Notes under the pieces: model-generated
Seen by the model: only the letters and a program-made list of their open reading frames with translations
What the model was told of the DNA's origin: nothing
Database searches by the model: none
Shown: positions 22,030-32,394 of the stretch, piece after piece
How positions within the stretch are numbered: position 1 is the first letter of the stretch
How the letters are laid out: every line of letters starts with the position of its first letter
Source: Oxyruncus cristatus
Lineage: Eukaryota; Chordata; Aves; Passeriformes; Cotingidae
DNA: 64,000 nucleotides
Assembly (NCBI GenBank): GCA_013399855.1
Contig: VXAY01003777.1
Location: forward strand, 215,120-279,119
Reading direction: 5' to 3'
Position numbers and translations under genes: made by a program

Positions 22030-23050
22030 TTCTAACTTTCACTTCTGTGTCATTCCAGTGCCTGGACAAGTAGCAATCCATCTTGCTGAGTGACAGCTCT
22101 GATGGATGGCATTATTTATGCTTTTGTGTATTAAAAGACAGTTCTGGCACTGGCTTGTCACTCACCAGAGATTTTAAAAAAGTTGAAATTTAATTTGAAG
22201 GAAAAGAGGGCAAAGATCAGAGGATTCTGGCTGGGGAGCTCTGCCTGGGAGGGACAGAGATTACAGCAGGAGGGAGCATCACAGAGGTGCAGGGATGATG
22301 CACAAACAAGCAATCACCCTCCCAGGTACCGAGACCTCTGTTTTTCCTGGTGTGCCTGTATCAGTATCTCCTGGGCTGAGGGCTCTGTGTGTTGACACAA
22401 GCAGGTTTGATGTTCCTTGGAGGGGGATGCATCACTGGGGGGTGAGACGGGCATATGCTTAATTTTCTGTACATAATTTGTTTGTGTACACAAACGTGAT
22501 TATATATGCACATATGTATGGGACTCCATGTGTGTCTGTAACAGGGTGGCTTTCCATGCACATGTGTATTTACACAAATTGATTTTAAATATAGGCTTTC
22601 TGTCCCAGCACACACATCTTCAAGATACAAAACACTTCCCTAAGTATCCACACACACAGGAGAGAACAGTCACGTGGGTACATCCCAAGGTGAACAATAC
22701 ACCCACTTTTTAAAAAATGTTTGCTGCTTAATGACTACTTATCAGTCAATCTGAGCACAAAAAACAATGACAATATTCTTGGGGAGCTGTGTCATCCTGA
22801 CCCATTTCCAAACTCGGAATCACAAGGAATGTAAATCCCTGTCTTTCTTTAGCTGTGCTGATTTATGTGCTGGCAACTGAACCCACAGGTGTTTCTACAC
22901 CTGTGCCACATCATGAACAAACAACAGAGCACGGTCAGAGGGTGTCTGGGGGCAGATGTTGTACACAGAGGTGTAAGAGGAAATCAGCAGGTCACCTTCA
23001 CTTCAGGAACAAACAGGTACATCTCTCTGAAAATTGCTGATTCCGTGTAT
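22030..23050. other. unique spacer with alternating Pu-Py patch
   Basis: At 22450-22570 the sequence is rich in TG, CA and TA steps and holds a 16-bp palindrome. TGATTTATG lies at 22859-22867. No gene or transposon recognised. Confidence 0.4.
22480..22495. promoter_or_regulatory. 16-bp perfect palindrome
   Basis: GTTTGTGTACACAAAC is identical to its reverse complement. Its arms resemble forkhead half-sites (GTTTGT/ACAAAC). It sits in DNA rich in TGT and ACA steps, which raises the chance rate somewhat. Confidence 0.6.
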
Positions 23051-23054
23051 CTGT

Positions 23055-23200
23055 GTTCCACGTCCAGAGTGAACAGTGCAGACTTACCTGATCTGAAGAC
23101 CGTGGTTAATTTAATAAAGAGCATTATACAAATCAGGCGTCCCAAATTTAGGTGTCGACATTAATTAAAACCACGAACCTTACCTGGAAAAACTGAATTT
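23055..23200. promoter_or_regulatory. AT-rich island with paired RUNX-like sites
   Basis: CGTGGTT (23101-23107) and its reverse complement AACCACG (23169-23175) both fit the RUNX consensus YGYGGTY. They bracket an AT-rich core with TTAATTTAAT and CATTAATTAA words. The role as an enhancer is inferred. Confidence 0.4.
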
Positions 23201-24525
23201 GCTCAGAAAGTTTGGAATCCGGGGAAGGATGCAGAGCTCTTTCCTCATTCCCTCTGGACGGATCCTGGAGGAAGTGCCTGTCCCCTGCTGTGCTGGCTCT
23301 GATGCAGGACGGGGATTCACAGAGGTGCTGGTGCTGTTCATGGGGATAAAATAGAATAATTTGGTAAAGGTGGAGCGAGGCTGTGAATGCCTGTCCAGCA
23401 GCTCGTGCTGCCTGGGGCTCTGCCTGCCCTGGGTCTGTGGGGCAGAGACACAGCAGTGATGTCACACAGGACACAAGGTGTGGCCCTCCCTGGTGCTCCC
23501 AGCACTGAGCAACACGTGGTTTTGACCTGAGCAAACATGAAACAACAAGAAACATCGCTCCCATTATTTATCACTTTTGCTTGGAGATGACCCAGCTCTT
23601 GGCTATTGGGACAAACATCTGCTTTGGAGCCCACTGCCCAACAAACAGCATTTGCTTCTAATTAATACAAATCTGTTTCCTTCCCCAGTCTCAGCAGTTT
23701 TCGCTTCCCCTCTCCTGGGCTATTGGCACCGGCAGCATCACCCCACCACACCTCCCAAATCCTGACAGCAGCCGCTCTGGAGAGGCTGTAAATCCAGGGC
23801 AAAATCCCAGCACTCCAAAACCTGCCAGAGTTCCTGGCTAAATCCAGGAATGGTGTTGACTTGCAGGCCCTGCTGGACCATTACTGTCATCCTCTTGGGC
23901 TCTTTTTTCCTTCCCGAGGACAGTGCATCTCCTCTTCCCACCTGCCGGGATTTTCCAGCACTTCAAAGTGACTGTACTCCCAAGGCATGGACTGAGCAGG
24001 GAGCTGCTGTTACTCAGAGCATTTGAAATCCCTGGGTCACAGCACTGCTGTCCTGGTGGAGATGGAGGTCAGAAGGTGGCCCAGGACTGTGCACTGACTT
24101 CATCTGGAAAAGTTCCCTGATGGGATGACATCACAGCAATCCCAGGCAATGAGCTGTCCCTTCAGGGTGTGAAGCTGTGGAATAAACCTTATTCTTTCAA
24201 GATCCAGAGCTTAAATTTCAAAGTGAGATGTGTGTGTAATCCCCTCAGGCCCCTTTGAAACCCCAGCCGGTGTTTTGAGAAGGAACTGGTCATTTATCTA
24301 CTCCCAGTCTCGGCAAGGCAGAGCCTGGGGATTGGCTTTCTTAAAATGTTGATGCCACGAAATTGAAATTGGCTGGGAGGCAGGGCAGGCTGCAGTTAGT
24401 GGAGAAATATGTGGAGGGGTTTCTCTTCACTGGCTCACAGAGGCATGAGCCGGGCTGGGCAGCGACTGCTGCAGGAGGAAACACAATAATCATCACTCAG
24501 AATAGCCAGGCACACTCAAAAGGGG
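23201..24525. other. unique spacer
   Basis: Balanced composition. Short AT-rich runs occur near 23560-23700 and 24170-24240. Nothing coding or repetitive is recognised. Confidence 0.4.
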
Positions 24526-24529
24526 GACT

Positions 24530-25015
24530 CTGTCTTATCTGTCAGTCCTGCTTTATCTATCTGATTGTACTGGGAAATAAAGATGCCTCAGGCTGCACCT
24601 CAGCTGGGGCAAACAGCGGGAATTTTCATAGGCGCGCTGAGGACAATCTATACCTGCTAAAGATCTGCCCCCTGATCTCCCAAAGCCAGAGGAACATAAG
24701 CTCCTGCGTTTTCAGCGTGGTGGTTGGAATGTTTAATTCGATTCTGTCGTCTGTCAGAACAGCAGGCGGAGGGAAGGAATGTACTGGTGTCATATGGAAA
24801 CCACGGCTTGATGACGGACAAAATTAAATCCTTGCAGTTGGACATAAACCATGGTAACACAAAATATGCAGCGAGTCAGGCTTGCTTTTCAGTGCTGAAA
24901 ACACAAGGCCCCACTTGGCAGGCTGAGGAGGGGATATTAGTCAGATTCAGACATGGTTTTCTTTGTTTTATTGAAGGATAAATAATTATGTGCTGAGATA
25001 TTCCAGACTCATGTT
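24530..25015. promoter_or_regulatory. candidate conserved noncoding element J
   Basis: Unique block with a TTATCTGTCAG word (GATA plus MEIS, near 24535), TTTATCTATCTGATTG (near 24551), TTTAATTCGATTC (near 24732) and CATGGTAAC (RFX-like half, near 24850). No domain in its 154-codon frame, which ends in the middle of the block. Confidence 0.4.
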
Positions 25016-25162
25016 AACACAGCTCTGTGTGAACCACAGAGGAGGATGCTGTGAGAATGGGAAGGACTGAAGGTCCTTTAACCTACAAACTCTCTGGGAA
25101 TTCTGCAAAAGTTTTGGGATCTAACTTCTAGAAAACAACCCCAGAGTTCCCTCACAATGTGC

Positions 25163-25295
25163 AGAACCACAGAATCTTTCAGGTTGGGAGAAAACCTCTA
25201 AAGCATCGAGTCCAACCGTTAGCCCGGCACTGCCAAGCCCACCACCAGAATATCTGGCATGCTAATCTCCATAAATTAAACCTCCCAAGCACTTT
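25163..25295 (-). mobile_element. CR1 LINE, diverged 3' end fragment
   Basis: Starts with CCACAGAATC, followed by AGGTTGGGA, ACCTCTAAAGCATCGAG, TCCAACCGTTA and CACTGCC. These are the phrases of the CR1 subfamily whose reverse strand reads 'ACCTCTAAGATCATCGAG'. The 3' part (TTAAACCTCCCAAG) still lines up loosely. It is a short, old, 5'-truncated copy. Confidence 0.85.
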
Positions 25296-26440
25296 CTTTC
25301 TTGGCATCCCTCAGGTAATCAGTGGATTCAGTAGATCCCACGTCTCTTGCCCAGCGTTCCTGCTGCTGCTTCAGCTGGGGACCCCTTGGAGCAGCTGGCT
25401 GGGCCCCCCCTCCCCTGGGCTCAGGAGCTGAGTCCCCCCGGGGGCTCTGGGAACCGAGGGGCTGCCGTGCTCCCAGCACCAGGGCAGCTCTTCTTCCCCT
25501 TTAGTGCTTTGTTTCCAGACAACACCTCATGGGACGAGAGAAAACAAATGGGAGGGTAAAATAAAATGAAACAAAATTATTTGTAACAACACTTCTCTCT
25601 TTCTGAGTGCGAGAATTCCGGCACGGATTTATTAAATGTACCCCAACCTCCTGAATAGCTCAAAGAGACACTCGGCCACTGCATGTTCTGCCTCACACCC
25701 GCTGTGTGTTCCACAATCTCCCAAGGGCCGCTGCTACTTTCTGCCTTAAATGAAACCCCAGTGTAAAAACTGCCTCCAGTGCAGGATCCAAGGTGCTACA
25801 GCCCTGTCCCACTGCCAGGCTCCTCTCTGGACTTTCCTTGTACACCCTGATGGCACAGGCCCTGCTTTTGTTCCAGTTTTGTGTTGTGCCCCGTGCAGTG
25901 GAGCCCTGACCTGGCCCCTGCCAGTCCATCTGCAGGGCTCTGACCTGGCACTGGGCGTACGAGCCCCCCTCTCCTCCTTTCCCAGCATCCCCACCCCAGC
26001 TGCCGCCTCCCAGAGTGATTTATGATCTTTTGCCCAGTGAAATCTGCATTCCTGGTGCCTGCCAGCACTAATGGAGTGTGTAGAGACCTGACAATATTGA
26101 CTGATCTTGGTCATTCGTGTTCCTCCTTCCTGGTCAGCCTCCTCTGCTGCCAAAAGAATTTAAAAGAGAAAAGTGGAAGGCGAAAGCCACAATTCACTGA
26201 TGGAGATCTGGAACTGCCTTCTTCTAGAAAACAGGCTGCTCCAGTGCCTGCCCTCTGGAACTGAGCTCTGGATGCTGCTTTCCATCCTGCACTGCCCTGC
26301 TGCACTCACAAGTGTAAAATGGAACTTGTAAATCACTTTTTGGAAAAGGCAAGGGCCAGAAATGTCACCCAGCAGGGCGAGTTTCCGTAGAGATGAAATC
26401 AAGCTGAGCAGCACAGATACGGCGTGGATGGAGCTGGATT
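25296..26440. other. unique spacer
   Basis: GC-rich at 25330-25500, otherwise balanced. TGATTTATG occurs at 26016-26024. No gene recognised. Confidence 0.4.
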
Positions 26441-26444
26441 TCAC

Positions 26445-26660
26445 ATCTCTGCTCCAGAGGTTTGCTCATTAACAGGGCTCTGATTCTGTTATTGAAACTC
26501 GTGGTAAGTGGTTCCTTCGGCAGAGATCCAGCAAAGCACTTAGGCAGATTCATAAATTTGTGTCCCATTGACTTCTGTGCAACTATTTATAAGCTCAAAG
26601 TCGTGCATGTCTTAAATGCCTTTCCAGAAGAGGCCTTGTGCTCCACAGTCTTTCAGCAGC
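26445..26660. promoter_or_regulatory. candidate conserved noncoding element K
   Basis: Unique AT-balanced stretch with GCTCATTAACAGG, TCTGTTATTGAAAC, TTCATAAATTTGTG and CTATTTATAAGC words. It has no coding potential and the evidence is moderate. Confidence 0.3.
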
Positions 26661-27110
26661 ACCATAAACCCCAGGCTTTCAGAATTCGTGGGTTCAAGCT
26701 CCCATTTCCCCTCAGCCACCGTAACTGCAGTGCAGGATGCGACTTCAGAGACTGCTTTTAGAAACCAGAGGAGTTGTGGTTCTGAACTTTTAACAATTCT
26801 GGAGAGCGGCCGAGCCTTGACACGTTAAAAGGAACAAAACCCAGCAAAAGCCATGGCTGCCATCTGAGTTCCCATCTTGGGAGATGATCCTTCGGCCAGG
26901 AAGTCAAAACTGACTCCCACCTCCCACTCAGGCAGATGAATTGAGTAGTTGGGAGCAACTTTGCATTAATTAATTTTTTTCCAGCAGTGCTATTTTCATT
27001 TCTTAAGGACTCCAGGCCCCCGAGAGCACAAGAAGGTGCTGTGCTCACCCACGTGTGATCCACGCCTTTCCCCTTTCCCTTCCCAGCTGCAGCACAGCAC
27101 ATTCCTTAAC
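26661..27110. other. unique spacer
   Basis: No features beyond a TTAATTAATTTTTTT run near 26966. Confidence 0.4.
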
Positions 27111-27114
27111 CCAT

Positions 27115-27260
27115 GGAATGTTCCAAACCCCAAAGTGACGTCCTGCAGAACATGATTTGCAGTCAGCCCAAGCCGCTCTTGATACGAGCGGTAATTTCAT
27201 CAAACTAAAAGCAGCGGTGATTTATTTTTAATTATGACTCCTCTTTCGGCGCAGGAAGCG
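27115..27260. promoter_or_regulatory. small candidate element with CRE-like and HOX-PBX words
   Basis: TGACGTCC (27137-27144) is one base from the CRE palindrome. CCGCTC (27173-27178) and GAGCGG (27186-27191) form an inverted repeat around seven bases. TGATTTAT (27218-27225) is followed by TTTTAATTATGA. Confidence 0.4.
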
Positions 27261-28105
27261 GAGCTGTGAGGAGGGTTTGCGTTTCCTGCCGGGTTTGTCC
27301 TGGCCCCACACGAGAGTTGCCTGCAGGGTGCAAGCTCTGCTCCACAGCCACTGGCTCTGGCTGCCTTTCAGGGCAACCCTGCACTGAATACGCTCCACTC
27401 TGTGCACGAGACAGGGATAAACAAGACTGTTGGTTTGGTTTGGTGCTTTACCCTCCCCTCTCTACACCCCACGGACGTACCTGTCCTCTCAGCTCTCCGT
27501 GTGTTGCCCCTGTGCTCCTGGCTGAGGGAGGGGGACCCTCTGGCACCGACCAGGAGGAACAAACCAGCAGCACAGTCTACAGCGCTTCAAACTTTTCTCC
27601 TGCTTCCTTCCACAGGGCTTTTCAGAGCCTGAGCTGCCAGGGGCTGCAAGAGATGAACGTGCAATTAAAATCCCGAGGAAACCTGCCTTGAGGAAGGTCT
27701 CTGGGACAAAAAAAAAAAGAAAAAAAATCCTCGGAATTTTGATATTTTGGGGGGTTTGGGCTTCTTGCTGCTTTCCTCCAAATAAAGCCTTTGAGGAACA
27801 GACTAAATGTGTTAGTGGAGAACTTCAGCTCTGGGAAACTGCAGTCTGTGGCAATGGCTCGGTTCCCCTTCGAGCCTGGCCTGGTTGTAAAATGCCTGGT
27901 GCAAAGCTCAGGAAGGAAATGAGGCCCACAAGGTGGAGAGTGAAGCCCTCAAACGCTGCGTTTCCTAAAGCAAAGAGATTAAAGGCACGCTGACGTACGA
28001 GACCGAACACACCCACGGGCCATGGAACGTGTTCCCAAACCTGAGAGGATGCTCAAGCAAACCCCGTTTTCATCATCCCTGTCCATCAGCACCCAGCCAA
28101 CACAT
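27261..28105. other. unique spacer
   Basis: GC-rich, with a 141-codon Cys/Ser-rich frame (27266-27691) that matches no family I know. An A-rich run lies at 27707-27727. Confidence 0.4.
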
Positions 28106-28109
28106 TTCA

Positions 28110-28400
28110 GAGGGTCTGTGGAGACGAGGTATTAGAAAGATCATGTGGCCCAGGGAAGTACCAAAGTGATTTAAAATGTTCTAATCTCATTAATCTGCTT
28201 CTTCTCCCTAAAGGTGTTCAAAGCCCAGGCCAGATCATCAGCTGGCAAGTGAAGTCAAAAAGCACTTAAATAAGACCTTAAAGTTAAGCTTGTGTTTGAA
28301 TTCTATTTACCACAAAGTTCATTTGAAGATAAATTCATGCTAAAACAATATTTCTAAGCAAAAAACCCCCTCACTTGAGCCAGGGTCTTTGCAATATAAA
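28110..28400. promoter_or_regulatory. candidate conserved noncoding element L
   Basis: AT-rich unique block with TCTCATTAATCTGC, CAAGTGAAGTC, AGCACTTAAATAAG (NKX2-like CACTTAA) and GATAAATTCATGC words. No frames or repeats. Confidence 0.4.
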
Positions 28401-29245
28401 CAGAGCTAATCTGTTCTAGATGAGGCTTTTCTGCTTTGGGACTTTTTTTCCCACTCTCCTGCGCCTCTACCATCCAGCAAAGGGAACAGAATTTGGGGGG
28501 TGTGGTGACTACTCTCAGCAAACCTACCAAGTTCTACTTGGATTTCGGATATTCAACCAGGTGCCAGAAAAGAATCACAGTGAGCCAGTTTGTCACCAAG
28601 ACGTAACACAAGCAAAACAAAAACGGCTACAACAATAATGGGAATCTGGTGTGCTTGTTTCAGCCCAAAAAGACCCGTTCTCTTGATCCTTTTTTTTTTA
28701 ATTTTTCTTTTCCCTGCAATTCCCTGGGAATTGCAAGCACTGGTTTAGGGTGTTAGGGGGATTAGTACATTCAGGTAAAATTCAATGCATCCTGGAAAAC
28801 GGTGCAGTGTAAATCTGGGTGATCTGTGTGATGTCATCACCTGCAGACATCCCAATTACACTTCATGGGTATCTGAGTTACCATCACGGGCTCCTAATCT
28901 GAGAGCCACAGTTTAAATACCCCCTGTAGCGAGAAGGCTCCTGACTGCCAGGCGCCATTCCCAGTGGGATGGGCAGGGTCCCACGTACACGATGCTTCCC
29001 CCCAGCATCCCAGTGGGGGATTATTTCTGTGTTCCGGGGGAAGCCACCACTCTGTGCATGTGAAGCAGGTCACTGGTTCAGGCACTGATCTCATGGAAGA
29101 TGGACAGTCTCTCACTTGGCCACTCCCGACGTGGTCACAGCACGTCCCTGAGGCTCCCACGTGTGAAGGGAGCGGTGCAGTGTCTGTGCTGGAGAGCAAC
29201 ACTCGGGCACAGTTGGAACTGGAGGTCCTGTGTGCACGCCAGGCA
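28401..29245. other. unique spacer
   Basis: Includes T runs at 28443-28450 and 28690-28700. No recognisable gene or repeat. Confidence 0.4.
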
Positions 29246-29249
29246 CGGC

Positions 29250-29575
29250 ATTAGTGTCATTATTGCTATTGACAGTGTAAATGGCAGCACCATAATGGGA
29301 CAACAGCACCGGGGCCCGGGGAGGCAGAGGGTAAGGAGACATTAATATGTGCAGTCAACTTGCATCTTGCACTCTGCAAGTGTGCTGGTATGAGTGGTTC
29401 TGACACCCTGAACATAAACCAGATGGCCCCTTTCTTACGCCATATCATGCAAAGAGAGATTTGAATTAATTCATGTAGAAATCATGACAATTCTGTTGCT
29501 GTTGGAACTCAGTATAGCGGACAGGGTGGCAGGAGATTATGCTGAATTTTTAACTTCTAAAACACTAGTGACAGA
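29250..29575. promoter_or_regulatory. candidate conserved noncoding element M
   Basis: Unique block with CATTATTGCTATTGACAG (near 29258), an ACTTGCA/TGCAAGT inverted pair (29358-29364 and 29375-29381), a nested CTTGCA-CTC-TGCAAG hairpin (29366-29380), CATATCATGCAAAG and TTGAATTAATTCATG. Confidence 0.45.
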
Positions 29576-29706
29576 TGTCACTGCCTGTTCTCCTTTGTTG
29601 TTTCCCATCCTTTCTCCATTCCCTAGTGCCCTTCTGCCCTTCTCCACAGCTTTACCTCTGCACTGCGCTGCCTAAAAACTTATTTAAATACAATTTTGTG
29701 CAGAAC

Positions 29707-29729
29707 TTTACACACAGTGCGTGTGTAAA
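29707..29729. other. 9-bp perfect inverted repeat with 5-base loop
   Basis: TTTACACAC (29707-29715) pairs exactly with GTGTGTAAA (29721-29729) across AGTGC. It could be a cruciform, a dimeric protein site (T-box or forkhead-like half TTTACAC) or an RNA hairpin. Confidence 0.7.
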
Positions 29730-30308
29730 AACCCATCAAAGCGTGTGCCTGAAACACAAAGATGCTGGGGTTAAAGCAGATTTCATTTTTCAGCGAACTC
29801 CACCTACAGCCCTTTCTGCAACTCCATCCCAAATCAATGCCACGCCACTGGCCACGGGGACCGACGGGCCGTGCAGGCAGCAGTGCCTTCCACAGGGTTT
29901 GCACCCCGAGCAGGTGGAGAGGCAGGAACGTCATCACCTGCACCGCAGGTGAAGTGCTTTGCCCAGGGTTACCCTGCGGGGTCCTGCCCCTCAGACATTC
30001 CCCGCTCCCGCTTCAGGGATGCACCCGCAGGGGCCCCTGTCCAGCAAGGTGCTCCCTGGGAGCAGGAGCAGCTCTCGGCCGCCCAGGCTCCCAGAGCACC
30101 ATCCCCAGGGAGGCCTTGGCTGTGGGTGCCGTAAGGAGATCCCTGCTCCCGCTCCCGCTCCTGCTCCCTGCCCTCCACACACGCCTCCCCACTCCCGCGT
30201 TTCAGCGCCTGCTCTGCTGCCGACACACCCCTGTCAGCCCCTCCATTGTGTGGCCAGCAGCGTCTTTCAGCACATGAGGCTCAGCCAACAGGGCTGAAAC
30301 ACATGGAT

Positions 30309-30362
30309 GGGGCGGGGGAACCCCCCACCCGTGTGTGTGTGTGTGGGGAGGGGCCCCCCCGC
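30309..30362. repeat. (GT)n flanked by G- and C-runs
   Basis: GGGGCGGGGGAACCCCCCACC, then GT repeats, then GGGGAGGGGCCCCCCC. Adjacent G and C runs can fold into two stacked hairpins. Such sequence is error-prone to replicate and sequence. Confidence 0.75.
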
Positions 30363-30639
30363 CGCACAAAAGCACAAGTGGGTTTGTTCAGCTGGCACGG
30401 CCGGCGGTGTTGACGCTCCCTTTCATCGGCGGGTATTAGGCCCAAATCCTGCCTCCCTGAGCCTGTACCCGGCTCCTTCCACCTCCTGGCAGGGCTGGCA
30501 GCTCTGCCAGGCTCTCCAGGCCCTGGCACCTGGGGCGCTCACAGGAACAGCACACACACGTTTCTCTCTTAACCCGCCCCCCTTCCCCTTTTATTTTGTG
30601 CCATCGGGGAACTTTCCTCTCCGCCTTCCCCTCCATCCC

Positions 30640-30640
30640 N
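30640..30640. other. ambiguous base (N)
   Basis: One undetermined base within a C-rich run of the source assembly. Confidence 1.
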
Positions 30641-30694
30641 CCCCAACCACCACCACCCCTCCCCGAACCTGAATGAACACTTCTTTCAGTAATG

Positions 30695-30870
30695 GGTTTT
30701 TTCCACCTGGTTGACTTGATGAAAGGTTTATGAGTTGACATTATGTGTGAGAAGAACAAAGCGAGCGCGGGCTGTGTGCGTGCGCGGGGGCGGGGAGCGA
30801 CGGAGCTGCTGAAAACTTTATTACAAACTGAGAGACGTTGGGAGCCATAAATCAGTCAGATGCTCTCCCT
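30695..30870. promoter_or_regulatory. candidate element N with TGATTTATGG word
   Basis: CCATAAATCA (30845-30854) is the exact reverse of TGATTTATGG, the extended posterior HOX-PBX word. Upstream are GTTGACTTGATGAAAGG and GAGTTGACATTATG, and between them a GC-rich patch with CpGs (30760-30800). Confidence 0.45.
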
Positions 30871-30963
30871 GCAAACCCCGCAGAAAACTGCCACGGCAGA
30901 ACAGAATGGGAGCAACGCAAGGCTGGGCACCAGTAGGCTCCAGTGAGTTGCACTGGGCTGCTG

Positions 30964-31017
30964 GGAGGAGCGGGAGGGGAGAAGGGAGGATGAGGAAGGA
31001 GGAGGAGAAGGAGGAAG
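30964..31017. repeat. GGA-rich purine tract
   Basis: About 54 bases of GGAG/GGAA repeats with only a C and a T interrupting. Potential for triplex or G-rich structures. Confidence 0.85.
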
Positions 31018-31090
31018 CTTTGCTGTGCACCCACGTCCCACAGGTCCCGCTTCCTTGTGCCAGACAGGAACCTCCAGACCCCTGACCCCA

Positions 31091-31214
31091 AATCCTAGAA
31101 TGGTTTGGGTTGGAAGGGGCCTTCAATCTCACCCCATTCCACCCCCCTGCCATGGACAGGGACAATTCTGCTAGATCAGTTTGCTCCAAGTCCCATCCAA
31201 CCTGGCCTTGAAGT
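31091..31214 (-). mobile_element. CR1 LINE, short 3' end fragment
   Basis: TCCTAGAATGGTTTGGGTTGG, then AAGGGGCCTTCAA, CCCCCTGCCATGG, ACAGGGACAATTCTGCTAGA and CATCCAACCTGGCCTTGAA. This is an unmistakable CR1 3' terminus in reverse orientation, broken off after CTTGAAGTCAG. Confidence 0.93.
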
Positions 31215-32155
31215 CAGAGTTAGAGACACAACAGCCCAAAGGAGGTTTCCAGAGGCAGGGACGGATTCGTACACACCCAGCTCAGGGGAGAACCAGCCTC
31301 AGGCAATGGGCTGCCTTTTGGGACAGCTGCCTTTTGGGATTGGTGCCCCACACTGACCCTCCTGCACCCCCGAGCTCTGGGCCAGCTCTGCCCAGAAAGT
31401 TCAGTCTTTGCCCCATTCTGCCTCTCCCCAGGTGAAAGCCAGCAGCTCCTATTTACCAACACACAGCTGAACAACAGCTTGCTGTGAGCGTTTAAAAACA
31501 AGGCACCTAAAACAAACAAACAAAAGGATTTCAGCTGGTATTTGTTAGGAAACCAGCGTTAACAGGCTCACAGTTATGAAAAGCACCTTTAGCAACACGA
31601 GTGAAGTGATTTTTACTTTGCATTACAGAGGAGGGTGGAAAGAGCAGAGCTGCCACCAGCTGAGCCTGCAAAACAACCAGGAGGTGCATTGTCACATCAG
31701 CTCCCGGGGAAGGCTGCGGAGCTGACACACGGCACCAACACCACACGCTGCTCCCAAACCAGCCCAGCCTCCCTCGGCTCCCCGGGGTCTGCGCACACCC
31801 CTTGGGCAGGGCAGGGCTCCAGGGAAACGGGAGCACGTTCCTGGGACAGCCCGGCCGCTCGCTGGGAACGGCGCAGCGTCCTCCTGACTCCGCGCTCCGG
31901 TGGAAGCGCTTCAGTTCATCCGGCCCTCTGCAGCATCAGCCTCAGTTCTGCTCTAATTTAGACGGGTGTTAATTAGCTCTGTCTCCAGCGAGGTGCAGGG
32001 TTTCTTGGGGGAGCAGGGAACAGCTTTCCCCGGCTGTGCTGAGGGAGGTGCTCAGCTCCCGGCCCCACCTGGAAGCCCCGGAGCCACCGCGGGTCACGCC
32101 ACCCAACTGCCCCGGGGGCTGTGTCTCCTTAGCACTGCCAGGCTGCACACAAAGG
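31215..32155. other. GC-rich spacer
   Basis: Unique sequence with CpG-containing stretches at 31750-31910 that do not reach island density over a useful length. No gene recognised. Confidence 0.4.
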
Positions 32156-32159
32156 CAAA

Positions 32160-32345
32160 CACGTTGCTATTTTAGACCCTAATCCGAGGCTACTGCGTGC
32201 CTTTTGGAGTGCGGATGTCCTGGAAATGTCACTGCAGAGCAGTGTGCTCAAGAGATTAGAGCCGTTCCAGTTCGCAAATGACAGAGTACAGTCACAGATG
32301 TTACTCTAGCCACGGGGTCAGACACAGTTGCTCAGGCTTAACTTG
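32160..32345. promoter_or_regulatory. candidate conserved noncoding element O
   Basis: Non-repetitive, balanced block with CTATTTTAGACCCTAATCCG (BICOID-type TAATCC), CAAATGACAGAG (MEIS) and AGATGTTACTC words, ending just before a long A run. Confidence 0.35.
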
Positions 32346-32357
32346 TTGAATTGCATT

Positions 32358-32392
32358 AAAAAAAAAAAAAAAGAAAAAAAAAAGGAGAGGGG
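32358..32392. repeat. poly-A with purine tail
   Basis: A15, G, A10, then GGAGAGGGG. It could be a microsatellite or the tail of an old retrocopy, but the sequence upstream shows no recognisable parent gene or target-site duplication. Confidence 0.9.
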
Positions 32393-32394
32393 TC

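Larger units (their letters stand above)
29761..30690. other. GC-rich spacer with simple repeats and one ambiguous base
   Basis: Includes a CTCCCG/CTCCTG hexamer repeat (30143-30168) and a G/C-run block with (GT)n (30309-30362). A single N at 30640 lies in a C-rich run. The 171-codon frame at 29762-30277 has no recognised domain. Confidence 0.55.

Noticed and set aside
32160..32392. Unique block plus poly-A considered as a retrocopied gene or SINE
   Set aside because: No A/B box, no parent gene recognised and no target-site duplication visible; the block reads more like a regulatory island.
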